NCBI RefSeq assembly: GCF_035918095.1
Contig: NZ_CP109137.1
Location: forward strand, 6,264,001 to 6,328,000
From: Streptomyces sp. NBC_01750
Lineage (GTDB): Bacteria > Actinomycetota > Actinomycetes > Streptomycetales > Streptomycetaceae
Direction of reading: 5' to 3'
Length of the DNA: 64,000 nt
Shown here piece after piece: positions 50,728 to 59,900 of the stretch. Below the pieces are notes generated by a model. It was not told the DNA's origin. It ran no database searches and saw nothing but the letters and a program-made list of their open reading frames with translations. Position numbers and translations under genes: made by a program. The stretch's first letter is position 1. Every line of letters starts with the position of its first letter.

Positions 50728-53064
50728 GTGCCGCTGCCGTCCGCATGGTCCCGCCGATGGTTTCTCACCACCGCCGTAGCAAGCGCTCTTGGCCTCCTCT
50801 CCCCGGGACGTGCGACGGCCGACGACGAGTACGAGACCCTGCGGCTGCGCTGGCTGGAGATCAGCCTCGGCACCGGCTACGACCCGACCGCCGAGCCGTA
50901 CGCCTCCCGCCTCGCCGAGACGGGAGGGCTTGCCGCCGGGTTCCGCGCCTCCATGGCGCCCACCGACACCTCGCTGTGGCCCGGCTACCGCTTCGACCCG
51001 CCCTCCGGCATCACCCAGAGCTACAGCCGCCTGTGGACCATGACCCAGGCCTACGCACAGCAGGGCACCGGTCTCACCGGCGACGCCGGGCTCCTCGCCG
51101 ACATCATCCGCGGGCTCGACCATCTCGCCGCCAAGATCTACAACCCCTCCACCACCCGCTACGGCAACTGGTGGGAGTGGCAGATAGGCAGCCCCCGCCT
51201 CCTCATGGACATCGTCGCCGTCCTTCACGACAGACTCACCGAGACCCGGCGGGCGCAGGCCTTCGCCGCCGTCGACCACTTCATCCCCGACGCCGTGCTC
51301 GGCGACTACAGCGGCACATCCACCGGCGCCAACCGCGTCGACCTCTGCCGCTCCGTCATCCTGCGCGGCGTCCTCGGCAGGGACTCCGGGAGGATCACGC
51401 CGGCCCGCGACGCCCTCGCGCCCGTCTTCCCGTACGTCACCAAGGGCGACGGGCTCTACGCCGACGGCTCGTTCGTCCAGCACACCTGGGTCGCCTACTC
51501 CGGGACGTACGGACAGGTCATGCTCGACGGACTCGGCCGCCTCTTCGCGCTGCTCGCGGGCTCTGCCTGGGATGTCACCGACCCGAACCGGCAGATCATC
51601 CTGGACAGTGTCGAGCACGCGTACGCGCCGCTGATCTACAACGGGCTGATGATGGACAGCGTCAACGGCCGTGCCATCAGCCGGGGTTACCTCAGGAGCG
51701 ACGAGCGCAAGATCATGCGCAGCGACCACTTCCACGGGCAGGGGCTGATCGCCGCCATCGCGCTCCTCGCGGGCGGGGCCTCCGCCGCCGAGCGGGACCG
51801 CTGGCACGCCCGGATCAAGGGCTGGATCGAACGGGACACCACCACGCCGATCCTCACCGGCCGGCAGTTCGGTGTCGCCGACCTCTCCAGGCTCCACGCG
51901 GTCGCCGCCGCACCCGTGCCCGCCGCGCCCGAGCCGGTCGGCCACCAGCTCTTCGCCTCGATGGACCGGGCCGTGCACCGCCGGCCCGGCTGGGCCGCGA
52001 ACATCTCCATGGCCTCGCAGCGGATCGCGTACTACGAGTGCGGCAACGGCGAGAATCCGCGCGGCTGGCACACCGGCGCCGGAATGCTCTACTGGTGGCC
52101 GGGCGAGGGCCAAGGAGGCAGGTCCGATCAGTACACGGACTGGTTCTGGCCCACCGTCGACCCCTACCGGCTGCCCGGGACGACTGTGTCGACCAAGCGA
52201 CTTGCCGACCTGGCGGGCGGCGAATGGGGCGAGCCCAAGCCCGCCGCGACCTGGGTGGGCGGCGCGAGCGACGGCGAGTTCGCGGCTGTCGGCCAGCATC
52301 TGCTCGGCCTCGGCTCCACCCTGCAGGCCCGTAAGTCCTGGTTCTGCGTCGCCGACGCGGTCGTCTGCCTCGGCGCGGGCATTTCGAGCACCGACGGCGT
52401 GCCCGTCGAGACGGTCGTCGACAATCGCAACCTCGGCGCCGGGGGGACGAACGACTTCACGGCCGGGCGCGGCTGGGCGCACCTCGAAGGCCACGGCGGC
52501 TGGATCTTCCCGGACGGTACGGAGCCGCTGCGCACCCTGCGCGAGGACCGGACCGGCGCCTGGAGCGACATCAACACCACCAGCTCCACCGAGCGGGTCA
52601 CCCGCCGCTACCAGACCCTCTGGCTCGACCACGGCACCGACCCGGCGGATGCGTCGTACGTGTATCTGCTGATGCCCGGAGCGAGCCGCCGCACCCTCGC
52701 GGTCCGCGCCCGGGACGAGCACTGGCTGGAAGTCCTCGCCAACACCAGGGCCTGCCAGGCCGTGTCCGTCCGGTGTCTGGGACTGACCGCCGCGAACTTC
52801 TGGCAGCCCGGTACGGTGGGCCCGCTCACCTCAACGGCCCAGGCGAGTGCCCTCGTACGGAGTAATCGTCGCACCGCGACCCTCCACATCAGCGAGCCGC
52901 CGCGTACCGGAGAGCCCGTGGAGATCACCTGGCACCATCCGGTGCGTAAGGTGACCAGCAAGGACGCGTCTGTCGAGGTGCTCGCCACCGGCCGGTCGCT
53001 GCGGCTGCGAGTCGCCGGTGGCACCGCTGGAGCCAGTCAGCACTGTGAGGTGGCTCTCAGATGA
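50728..53064 (+). CDS. Secreted polysaccharide lyase family 8 (hyaluronate/chondroitin/xanthan lyase-type)
   Basis: A 778-aa exported lyase. It has a Tat-like signal (WSRRWFLTTAVASALGLLSP). The alpha/alpha-toroid (about 35-390) carries WWEWQIGSPR and the catalytic set N202 (GANRVD), H252 (FVQHTWV) and Y261 (SGTYGQV). The spacings of 50 and 9 match those of pneumococcal hyaluronate lyase (N349/H399/Y408). The beta-sandwich domains include NGENPRGWHTGAGMLYWW and GWIFPDGTEP. It cleaves uronic-acid polysaccharides by beta-elimination. GTG 50728 has CGGAGG upstream. It follows GH101 by 45 bases and is probably co-transcribed, forming a host- or animal-glycan degradation unit. Confidence 0.92.
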   Translation: MPLPSAWSRRWFLTTAVASALGLLSPGRATADDEYETLRLRWLEISLGTGYDPTAEPYASRLAETGGLAAGFRASMAPTDTSLWPGYRFDPPSGITQSYSRLWTMTQAYAQQGTGLTGDAGLLADIIRGLDHLAAKIYNPSTTRYGNWWEWQIGSPRLLMDIVAVLHDRLTETRRAQAFAAVDHFIPDAVLGDYSGTSTGANRVDLCRSVILRGVLGRDSGRITPARDALAPVFPYVTKGDGLYADGSFVQHTWVAYSGTYGQVMLDGLGRLFALLAGSAWDVTDPNRQIILDSVEHAYAPLIYNGLMMDSVNGRAISRGYLRSDERKIMRSDHFHGQGLIAAIALLAGGASAAERDRWHARIKGWIERDTTTPILTGRQFGVADLSRLHAVAAAPVPAAPEPVGHQLFASMDRAVHRRPGWAANISMASQRIAYYECGNGENPRGWHTGAGMLYWWPGEGQGGRSDQYTDWFWPTVDPYRLPGTTVSTKRLADLAGGEWGEPKPAATWVGGASDGEFAAVGQHLLGLGSTLQARKSWFCVADAVVCLGAGISSTDGVPVETVVDNRNLGAGGTNDFTAGRGWAHLEGHGGWIFPDGTEPLRTLREDRTGAWSDINTTSSTERVTRRYQTLWLDHGTDPADASYVYLLMPGASRRTLAVRARDEHWLEVLANTRACQAVSVRCLGLTAANFWQPGTVGPLTSTAQASALVRSNRRTATLHISEPPRTGEPVEITWHHPVRKVTSKDASVEVLATGRSLRLRVAGGTAGASQHCEVALR

Positions 53065-53218
53065 ACGGCTTGTTGAACCTCCACAAAGCTTGGGGGTCCT
53101 GAGCTGGTAGTTGGGCTACAGCACGGAATGGTTCTGTTCAAGCCCAACAGGAGATGGCTCCGGAGACTGTGCGGAGTCGACGGCAGGGTTTTCTTGGTCG
53201 GATCCGTAGGGTCGATGC

Positions 53219-54802
53219 ATGACCGTTTTGGACGAGACCTCCAGCGAGCCCAGCGACGCGCGTGGGCGTGTGGCGGAGCTGCACGATCTCCGCGAGCAGG
53301 CCCGGCGCGGGCCGAGTGAGCGTGCGACCCAGGCGCAGCATGCCAAGGGCAAGCTGACCGCTCGTGAGCGGATCGCGTTGTTGCTGGACGAGGGTTCGTT
53401 CAGGGAGGTCGAGCAGCTGCGCCGGCACCGGGCGAGTGGTTTCGGCCTGGAGGCGAAGAAGCCGTACACCGACGGTGTCATCACCGGGTGGGGCACGGTG
53501 GAGGGCCGGACGGTGTTTGTCTACGCGCACGACTTCCGGATCTTCGGCGGGGCGCTGGGCGAGGCTCACGCCACGAAGATCCACAAGATCATGGACATGG
53601 CGATCTCGGCGGGCGCGCCGCTGGTGTCGCTGAACGACGGCGCTGGCGCCCGTATCCAGGAGGGCGTCTCGGCGCTGGCCGGCTACGGCGGCATCTTCCA
53701 GCGCAACACCCGCGCCTCCGGTGTCATCCCGCAGATCAGCGTGATGCTCGGCCCGTGCGCGGGCGGCGCGGCCTACAGCCCCGCCCTGACGGACTTCGTG
53801 TTCATGGTCCGTGAGACCTCACAGATGTTCATCACCGGCCCCGACGTCGTCAAGGCCGTGACCGGCGAGGAGATCACCCAGAACGGGCTCGGCGGCGCGG
53901 ACGTGCACGCCGAGACCTCCGGCGTCGCGCACTTCGCGTACGACGACGAGGAGACCTGCATCGCCGAGGTCCGCTACCTGCTGGCGATGCTCCCCTCCAA
54001 CAACCGCGAGAACCCGCCCACCGCCCACGCCGAGGACCCCGCCGACCGCCGGTCCGACGTCCTGCTGGACCTGGTCCCGGCGGACGGAAACCGCCCCTAC
54101 GACATGCACAAGGTGATCGAGGAGCTCGTCGACGACGGCGACTACCTCGAGATCCACGAACGCTGGGCCCGCAACATCATCTGTGCCCTGGCCCGTCTCA
54201 ACGGCCAGGTGGTCGGCATCGTGGCCAACCAGCCGCAGTCCCTGGCCGGTGTCCTGGACATCGAGGCCTCGGAGAAGGCCGCCCGCTTCGTGCAGATGTG
54301 CGATGCTTTCAATATCCCGATCATCACCCTGCTGGACGTCCCCGGCTTCCTGCCCGGGGTCGACCAGGAGCACGGTGGAATCATCCGGCACGGCGCGAAG
54401 CTGCTGTACGCGTACTGCAACGCGACGGTGCCGAGGATCTCGCTGATCCTGCGCAAGGCGTACGGCGGTGCCTACATCGTCATGGACTCCCAGTCCATCG
54501 GAGCCGACCTCACCTACGCCTGGCCGACCAACGAGATCGCGGTGATGGGCGCCGAAGGTGCCGCCAATGTCATCTTCCGCAGGCAGATCGCCGACGCCGA
54601 GGACCCCGAGGCCATGCGGGTGCGCATGGTCAAGGAGTACAAGGCCGAGCTGATGCACCCGTACTACGCCGCGGAGCGCGGCCTGGTCGACGACGTCATC
54701 GACCCGTCCGAGACGCGCGAGGTGCTGATCGCATCCCTCGCCATGCTCCGCACCAAACACGCCGACCTGCCGTCCCGCAAGCACGGCAACCCCCCGCAGT
54801 AA
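53219..54802 (+). CDS. accB: Acyl-CoA carboxylase beta (carboxyltransferase) subunit
   Basis: A 527-aa carboxyltransferase that moves CO2 from biotin to acetyl-/propionyl-CoA, giving malonyl- or methylmalonyl-CoA for fatty acid and polyketide synthesis. It has an N-terminal half with KGKLTARERIALLLDEGSFR, FGGALGEAHATKI and GPCAGGAAYSPALTDFVFMV. The C-terminal half has FLPGVDQEHGGIIRHGAKLL and LILRKAYGGAYIVMDSQSIG. The family's oxyanion glycines (GGAA, GGAY) are intact. The tiny gene downstream is its epsilon partner, as in the S. coelicolor accB-accE pair; the alpha (biotin) subunit is encoded elsewhere. Upstream 53065-53218 holds no gene. Confidence 0.95.
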   Translation: MTVLDETSSEPSDARGRVAELHDLREQARRGPSERATQAQHAKGKLTARERIALLLDEGSFREVEQLRRHRASGFGLEAKKPYTDGVITGWGTVEGRTVFVYAHDFRIFGGALGEAHATKIHKIMDMAISAGAPLVSLNDGAGARIQEGVSALAGYGGIFQRNTRASGVIPQISVMLGPCAGGAAYSPALTDFVFMVRETSQMFITGPDVVKAVTGEEITQNGLGGADVHAETSGVAHFAYDDEETCIAEVRYLLAMLPSNNRENPPTAHAEDPADRRSDVLLDLVPADGNRPYDMHKVIEELVDDGDYLEIHERWARNIICALARLNGQVVGIVANQPQSLAGVLDIEASEKAARFVQMCDAFNIPIITLLDVPGFLPGVDQEHGGIIRHGAKLLYAYCNATVPRISLILRKAYGGAYIVMDSQSIGADLTYAWPTNEIAVMGAEGAANVIFRRQIADAEDPEAMRVRMVKEYKAELMHPYYAAERGLVDDVIDPSETREVLIASLAMLRTKHADLPSRKHGNPPQ

Positions 54803-54832
54803 CCCTGCGAAGAGTCTGGAGCCCGAACAGCT

Positions 54833-55051
54833 ATGAGCACTTCTGCTGAGTCCTCCGCGTCCTCCTCCCTGCTGCGCGTCGAGAAGGGGCACGCCGCCCC
54901 CGAGGAGCTGGCCGCGATCACCGCGGTGCTGCTCGCCCGCGCGGCGGCCCAGCCCGACGCTGTCCCGACCCGCCGCGGCCGCACCACGGCCGGCTGGCGC
55001 CGCCTGGAGCGCCAGTCCGGCTTCCGCACGGCTCACAGCTGGCAGGGCTGA
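54833..55051 (+). CDS. accE: Acyl-CoA carboxylase epsilon subunit
   Basis: A 72-aa small subunit that bridges the alpha and beta subunits and raises activity of actinobacterial acyl-CoA carboxylase. It has the family pattern LLRVEKGHAAPEELAAITAV LL with a C-terminal GWRRLERQSGFRTAHSWQG (Trp-rich end). It begins 30 bases after accB, certainly in the same operon, and is followed by a strong hairpin. Confidence 0.93.
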   Translation: MSTSAESSASSSLLRVEKGHAAPEELAAITAVLLARAAAQPDAVPTRRGRTTAGWRRLERQSGFRTAHSWQG

Positions 55052-55073
55052 CGCCCACGGCCTGACGCAGCTT

Positions 55074-55113
55074 GAGAGGGCCCCGCATTCCTTCGGGAGT
55101 GCGTGGCCCTCTC
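55074..55113 (+). terminator. Terminator of accB-accE
   Basis: GAGAGGGCC at 55074-55082 pairs with GGCCCTCTC at 55105-55113. Inner pairing CGCA/TGCG and TCC/GGA closes on a TTCG tetraloop. It lies 22 bases after the accE stop and is followed by TTG. Confidence 0.88.
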
Positions 55114-55134
55114 TTGCGTCTCCCGGGGCTCTGC

Positions 55135-55181
55135 CCCGGATCCCGACCCCGACCCCCGACCCCGGTGGGTCGGGATCCGGG
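55135..55181. repeat. 15-bp inverted repeat in the spacer
   Basis: CCCGGATCCCGACCC (55135-55149) and GGGTCGGGATCCGGG (55167-55181) are perfect arms around a CGACCCC-rich loop. It is sandwiched between the accE terminator and the conservon terminator, giving three consecutive stem-loops in 165 bases. Confidence 0.8.
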
Positions 55182-55195
55182 CCGAAGAACCGTAC

Positions 55196-55237
55196 GAGAA
55201 AGCCCTCGCTCTCCATCAGGAGGGCGAGGGCTTTCTC
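55196..55237 (-). terminator. Terminator of conservon cvn2
   Basis: GAGAAAGCCCTCGCTCTC (55196-55213) pairs with GAGGGCGAGGGCTTTCTC (55220-55237) with a single mismatch and a 6-base loop. It is 36 bases after the cvnD stop on the minus strand. Confidence 0.85.
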
Positions 55238-55272
55238 GGGGACCGGACAGGCGACCGCGACCGCGGTACCGG

Positions 55273-55854
55273 CTACCGCAGGCGGGCCATCAGGGCGTGC
55301 TCGACCAGGGTGATGAGCGCGCTCTTGGCGTCCGCGCGGTGGCGGGCGTCGGTGGTGATGATCGGAGTGTCCGGGCCGATCTGCAGCGCCTCACGGACCT
55401 CTTCGGGGTTGTACGGCTGGTGTCCGTCGAAGCCGTTGAGGGCGATGACGAACGGCAGGCCGCTGTTCTCGAAGTAGTCGACGGCGGGGAAGCAGTCGGC
55501 GAGGCGGCGGGTGTCCACCAGGACCACCGCGCCGATGGCGCCGCGGACCAGGTCGTCCCACATGAACCAGAAGCGGTCCTGTCCGGGCGTGCCGAACAGG
55601 TACAGGATCAGGTCCTGGTCCAGGGTGATACGGCCGAAGTCCATGGCCACCGTGGTGGTGGTCTTGTCCCCGGTGTGGGTCAGGTCGTCGATGCCCGCGG
55701 AGGCAGACGTCATGACGGCTTCGGTACGCAGCGGGTTGATCTCCGAGACGGCGCCGACGAACGTGGTCTTGCCCACGCCGAAGCCGCCCGCCACCACGAT
55801 CTTCGCGCTGGTGGTTGAGCGGGCTGCACCGCCGCTAGAGCTTGCGAAGTCCAC
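55273..55854 (-). CDS. cvnD2: Conservon small GTP-binding protein CvnD (cvn2 copy)
   Basis: A 193-aa Ras-like GTPase of the DUF/MglA-related conservon type. The P-loop is AGGFGVGKTTFVGAVSEI. The DFGRI and LFGTPGQDRFWFMWDDLVRG segments correspond to switch/G3, and ALNGFDG replaces the NKxD base motif. It starts at GTG 55854, overlapping the cvnC end by 20 bases, so translation is coupled. Last gene of cvnA-B-C-D. Conservons work as G-protein-like complexes at the membrane affecting development and secondary metabolism. Nucleotide sequence is almost identical to the second copy at 60429-61010. Confidence 0.95.
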   Translation of the reverse strand: MDFASSSGGAARSTTSAKIVVAGGFGVGKTTFVGAVSEINPLRTEAVMTSASAGIDDLTHTGDKTTTTVAMDFGRITLDQDLILYLFGTPGQDRFWFMWDDLVRGAIGAVVLVDTRRLADCFPAVDYFENSGLPFVIALNGFDGHQPYNPEEVREALQIGPDTPIITTDARHRADAKSALITLVEHALMARLR

Positions 55855-55880
55855 TGAGCACCCTTTCGAGCAGTGTCACG
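55284..55880 (-). repeat. Gene-conversion tract, copy 1 (pairs with 60440-61036)
   Basis: 597 bases covering nearly all of cvnD and the last ~45 bases of cvnC match the second conservon at a constant offset of 5156 with only about eight mismatches counted by eye. Identity collapses abruptly at both ends. Confidence 0.85.
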
Positions 55881-56401
55881 GCTGGCTGGCCGCCGGCGGA
55901 CTCGTCGCCGCCGGGCTGGTGAATGGCAACAAGTCCGGCCTCCGCCAGGTCGGCGACGAGGATCCGGGCAACGCCGAGGGGGATGGTGAGAAGTGCCGAG
56001 ATCTCGGCGACCGACTTGATCTCGAAGCACAGTCGGCAGATCCGCTGGTGCTCGGGCAACTGCCCTTGCAGCCGGGCGGGCTCCGCCGTGGTGCTGACCA
56101 GCGCCTCGATGGCGAGCTGGTAGCGCGGCCGGGTCCGGCCGCCGGTCATGGCGTAGGGGCGCACCAGCGGGTTGTGCGCCGCGGGAGCGGGCTCCGGCGC
56201 CCGTCGCGGCTGCACCGGCTGGATGCGCGGCTGCTGCGGCTGGTCGTACGACGGGTCGTACGGCTGCTGCTGCGGCTGCTGGTAAGGCTGTTGGGCACCC
56301 TGTCTGCTCGGCGTGGAGGGAAAGTTGAAGCGGTTCTGAGAGTGATCACCCGGCGTCTGGTGAGCACCGTCATAAGGGCGTCCGCCTGGGGGTGTTGCCA
56401 C
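55835..56401 (-). CDS. cvnC2: Conservon protein CvnC (DUF742; cvn2 copy)
   Basis: A 188-aa protein. The N-terminal ~80 residues are Gln/Pro/Tyr-rich and disordered (QQPYQQPQQQPYDPSYDQPQ). The DUF742 winged-helix-like domain (about 83-188) has RPYAMTGGRTRPRYQLAIEA, HQRICRLCFEIKSVAEISAL and ARILVADLAEAG, ending LLERVLSGLRKL. GTG 56401 with GGAGGAAA upstream is the start. DUF742 proteins link the sensor-like CvnA/CvnB to the CvnD GTPase. The stop overlaps cvnD. Confidence 0.92.
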   Translation of the reverse strand: MATPPGGRPYDGAHQTPGDHSQNRFNFPSTPSRQGAQQPYQQPQQQPYDPSYDQPQQPRIQPVQPRRAPEPAPAAHNPLVRPYAMTGGRTRPRYQLAIEALVSTTAEPARLQGQLPEHQRICRLCFEIKSVAEISALLTIPLGVARILVADLAEAGLVAIHQPGGDESAGGQPAVTLLERVLSGLRKL

Positions 56402-56497
56402 GTTTCCTCCTCCGACTGCCGGTCGCCGGTCCATGTCCCTGTGGAGCCGCGCCACCGCACCCTATGGTGCGGTGGCGTGAAACGCACTGTCTGCTTG

Positions 56498-56920
56498 TTA
56501 GTTGAGAAGACTTCCCTGGAGCTCTGCACGCAGGTCCGGGGTGAGCACACTGCCCGCCCGGTCCACGAGCAGAGCCATCTCGTAACCCACCAGACCGATA
56601 TCGGCCTCGGGGTGTGCGAGTACGGCCAGCGAGGAACCGTCGGAGACGGACATGATGAAGAGGAAGCCCCGTTCCATCTCCACCACCGTCTGGTTGACCG
56701 CGCCGCCTTCGAAAATCCGGGACGCCCCTGCGGTCAGCGAGGTCAGCCCGGAGGCTACGGCCGCCAGCTGATCGGCGCGGTCACGGGGGAAACCTTCGGA
56801 CATCGCCAGCAGGAGTCCGTCGGCGGAGACCACCACGGTGTGGGACACCCCAGGGGTGTTGTCCACGAAGTTGGTGATCAACCAGTTCAGATTCTGCGCC
56901 GCCTGGCTCATCGGGCTCAC
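56498..56920 (-). CDS. cvnB2: Conservon roadblock/LC7 protein CvnB (cvn2 copy)
   Basis: A 140-aa roadblock/LC7-domain protein, a probable GTPase-activating or docking partner of CvnD. It reads LNWLITNFVDNTPGVSHTVV, VSADGLLLAMSEGFPRDRAD, QLAAVASGLTSLTAGASRIF and so on. The preferred start is GTG 56920, where AGGAGCG is at ideal distance and the cvnA stop is one base away; ATG 56911 is the alternative. 97 bases separate it from cvnC. It is almost identical in protein but not in codons to the copy at 61523. Confidence 0.94.
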   Translation of the reverse strand: MSPMSQAAQNLNWLITNFVDNTPGVSHTVVVSADGLLLAMSEGFPRDRADQLAAVASGLTSLTAGASRIFEGGAVNQTVVEMERGFLFIMSVSDGSSLAVLAHPEADIGLVGYEMALLVDRAGSVLTPDLRAELQGSLLN

Positions 56921-56921
56921 A

Positions 56922-59900
56922 CTAACGCTCCTGGTTGTAGGTACTACTGCCCGGGCCGAAGCCCGATCCGTTCGTGTCCGTCCCCGCGTTGCGTCCCTGC
57001 TGGACACCGCGCCGCAGGTTGCTCAACCTGCCGCGCACGTCCTCCGGGGCGCGGGAGACCTGAGGTCCGCCCTGCGGGGTCTGCTCAGCCGTGCCCTCGA
57101 CGAGGTTCGCCTTGGGTACCCGCCGCGGAAGACCGGAGGGGGTGACCCCGCCCGCCTTCGGATCGCGGAGTTTCTCCGCCCGGTGCCAGCGCTCGTCGTT
57201 GGTCGAGCGCCAGTCCTCGGGGCCGGCACCGTTGCCGCTGCCGTTCGCCTCGGCCTGAGCGCTCTGCGGAGCCTGTTGGGCCTGCTCGGCGGGCTGCTGC
57301 CACTGCTGCTGGGGCTGCGGCTGCTGGGTACCGCCGCGTCGCGGCAGACCGGCGTTGGTTGTCGCCTGGCTGCTGCTCGGAGAGGGTCCGGGACGGTCGA
57401 AGCCTACGCGCTCGGGGGCGTTCGTGGGAGCGCCGGGTGCAGATTCCGGTTCGCTCCGGTACTCCGGCTCGAACCCACCCTGGTACGTAACCTGATTCGA
57501 CCACTCTTCCTGGTGGGACTGGGTGTCGAACTGGTCGTCGTACTGAGACTCCGGAGTCTGCGGAGCCTGGTAATTGGCTTCCGCATATGCCGACTCGTGG
57601 TGCTCCTGGGGCTCGGGGTAACCGTTGGGCTGCTGGTAGCCGTCGTACGCCTGCGGCTGCTGCTGGACGTACTCCTGCGAGTAGTCCTGGCCGTACTCGG
57701 GGGCGTACTGCTGCTGCCCCTGCGAGTAGTCCACCTCGTCGCGGTAGAGCGGCTGCTCGCCGCCCTGTGCCTGCGCCTCCAGCGCGGCACGGCGCTCCTC
57801 ACGCATCAGCGAGCGGCCCACCGGGTCGAGCTGGCCGGAGGCCTCCGAGGCATCCTCGTACCGGGAGTCGTCGAAGCCGAGTTCCGCGGCGGTGCGCATC
57901 GGCGCGGCCTGGACCGGGGCGGGCTCGAACGAATGCTGCTCCGGAATGATCTGCGAGACCGTGAAGTCGTCCTCGGGCAGCGCCTCGCCACCGCCACCGT
58001 GGGTGATGGCGTCGGGAAGCATGACCAGCGAGGTGGTGCCGGCCTGCTCGCCCGAGGGGCGCAGCTGGACCCGGACACCGTGCCGGTCGGCGAGGCGGCC
58101 GACCACGAACAGGCCCATGCGCTGCGAGACAGCGGCGTCCACCGTCGGCGGGTTGGCCAGCTTGTGGTTGATGTCGGCGAAGTCCTCGGCGGTCAGGCCG
58201 ATGCCCTTGTCGTGGATCTCGATCATGACTCGGCCGTCGGGCAGCCGGGTGGCCGTCACGCGGACCTTGGTCTGCGGCGAGGAGAACGTCGTGGCGTTCT
58301 CCAGCAGCTCGGCCAGCAGGTGCACAAGGTCGGTCACGGCCTGGCCGTGGATGTCCGTCTCCGGGACGCCCGTCAGCTCGATGCGCTCGTAGGACTCCAC
58401 CTCCGAGGAGGCGGCGCGGAGCACGTCGACCAGTGGCACCGGCTGGTTCCAGCGGCGGCCCGGCTCCTCGCCGGCGAGGACCAGGAGGTTCTCGCCGTTG
58501 CGGCGCATACGGGTCGCCAGGTGGTCCAGCTTGAAGAGGTTCTCCAGCTGGTCCGGGTCGGCCTCGTTGTTCTCCAGGTCGGTGATCAGGGTCAGCTGGC
58601 CCTCGATCAGCGACTGGTTACGGCGCGAGAGGTTGGTGAAGATCGCGTTGACGTTGCCACGGAGCATGGCCTGCTCGGCGGCGAGCCGGACGGCCTCGCG
58701 GTGGACCTGGTCGAAGGCGCGGGCGACTTCGCCGATCTCGTCCTGGGTGTCGATCGGGATCGGCTGCACACGGGTGTCGACGCGGCCCGGCTCCGTACGC
58801 GAGAGCTGGTCGACCAGCATCGGCAGACGCTGCTCGGCGATGTTGAAGGCGGCGGTACGCAGCTGACGCATCGAGCGGCTCATCTGGCGGGCCATCAGGC
58901 CGGCCAGGATGAACGCGGTGAGCAGGGCGATCACGACGATGGCGCCGTTGAGGATGGCGTCGCGCTTGGCGTCGTCGGAGATCTGGGCGGCCTCGGTCAC
59001 GGCCTTGTCGACGAGACCGGTCTCGATCTCGGTGTAGCCGTCGAACTTGGCGGTGGCCGCGCCCATCCACGTCTCGGGCGTGATGCTGTTCTTCTTGAGC
59101 TGCCTGGGGCTCTGACCCTGGCCGATCAGCTCGGCCATGCCGGTGAAGACCGAGCCGTCCTTCTTGCCCTTCGGCGGGTTGAGGCCGAGGGCCTGCAGCT
59201 TCTTCTCACCGTCGGCGGCCTTGCCCGCCATGATCTGCTTCAGCTTGTCCGTGTCGGCCTGCGTACCGCCGGACACGTACTCGCCGAGGGCGATCTGCTC
59301 GAGGTAGTTGTACGAGTTGAAGGCCACGGTCTGCTTGGCGAACGTGGTCTCGTCCTCGCTGGGGCGGACCAGCAGATGCATGCCGATGGAACGCTGCAGC
59401 GACTCGGCGGCCTTGGCGAGCTGGATGGCGTAGACCGTACGGCCGTAGCTGGTGATGTTGCCGGTGCCGAGGCCGAGCTCGTTGGAGAACTCCATCAGCG
59501 AGTGCTGGACCTTGACGTAGCCCTCTTCGGTGGTGACCGGGTCCAGGGACTTGGTGTACGCGCCCTTGCGGAGGATGGCGAGCGTCGGCTCCTCGGCGCG
59601 GAAGAGGCTCAGACGGCGCTCCAGGCCCTGCTTCTCGGGCATGCCCGAAACGGCCTGGTCGAACTTCCTCTTCGCGGCGTCGGTGGTGCCGTACGCCCTG
59701 GTGACGTCGTCGCTCTGCCGCTGCTGCTCGGTGGTGGCCTTCAGGAGCGGCCCCGCCGTGAGGTCACGCTCGTTGAGCAGGGCCTGACCGTACTCCGAGG
59801 CGGCGCGCACGATCAGCGCCGTCTTCTCGGCGTCCTGCGCCTCGCTCCAGGTGTCGATGGAGGATTTGACCTGGAATCCACCCATCACCAGCCCGACGAG

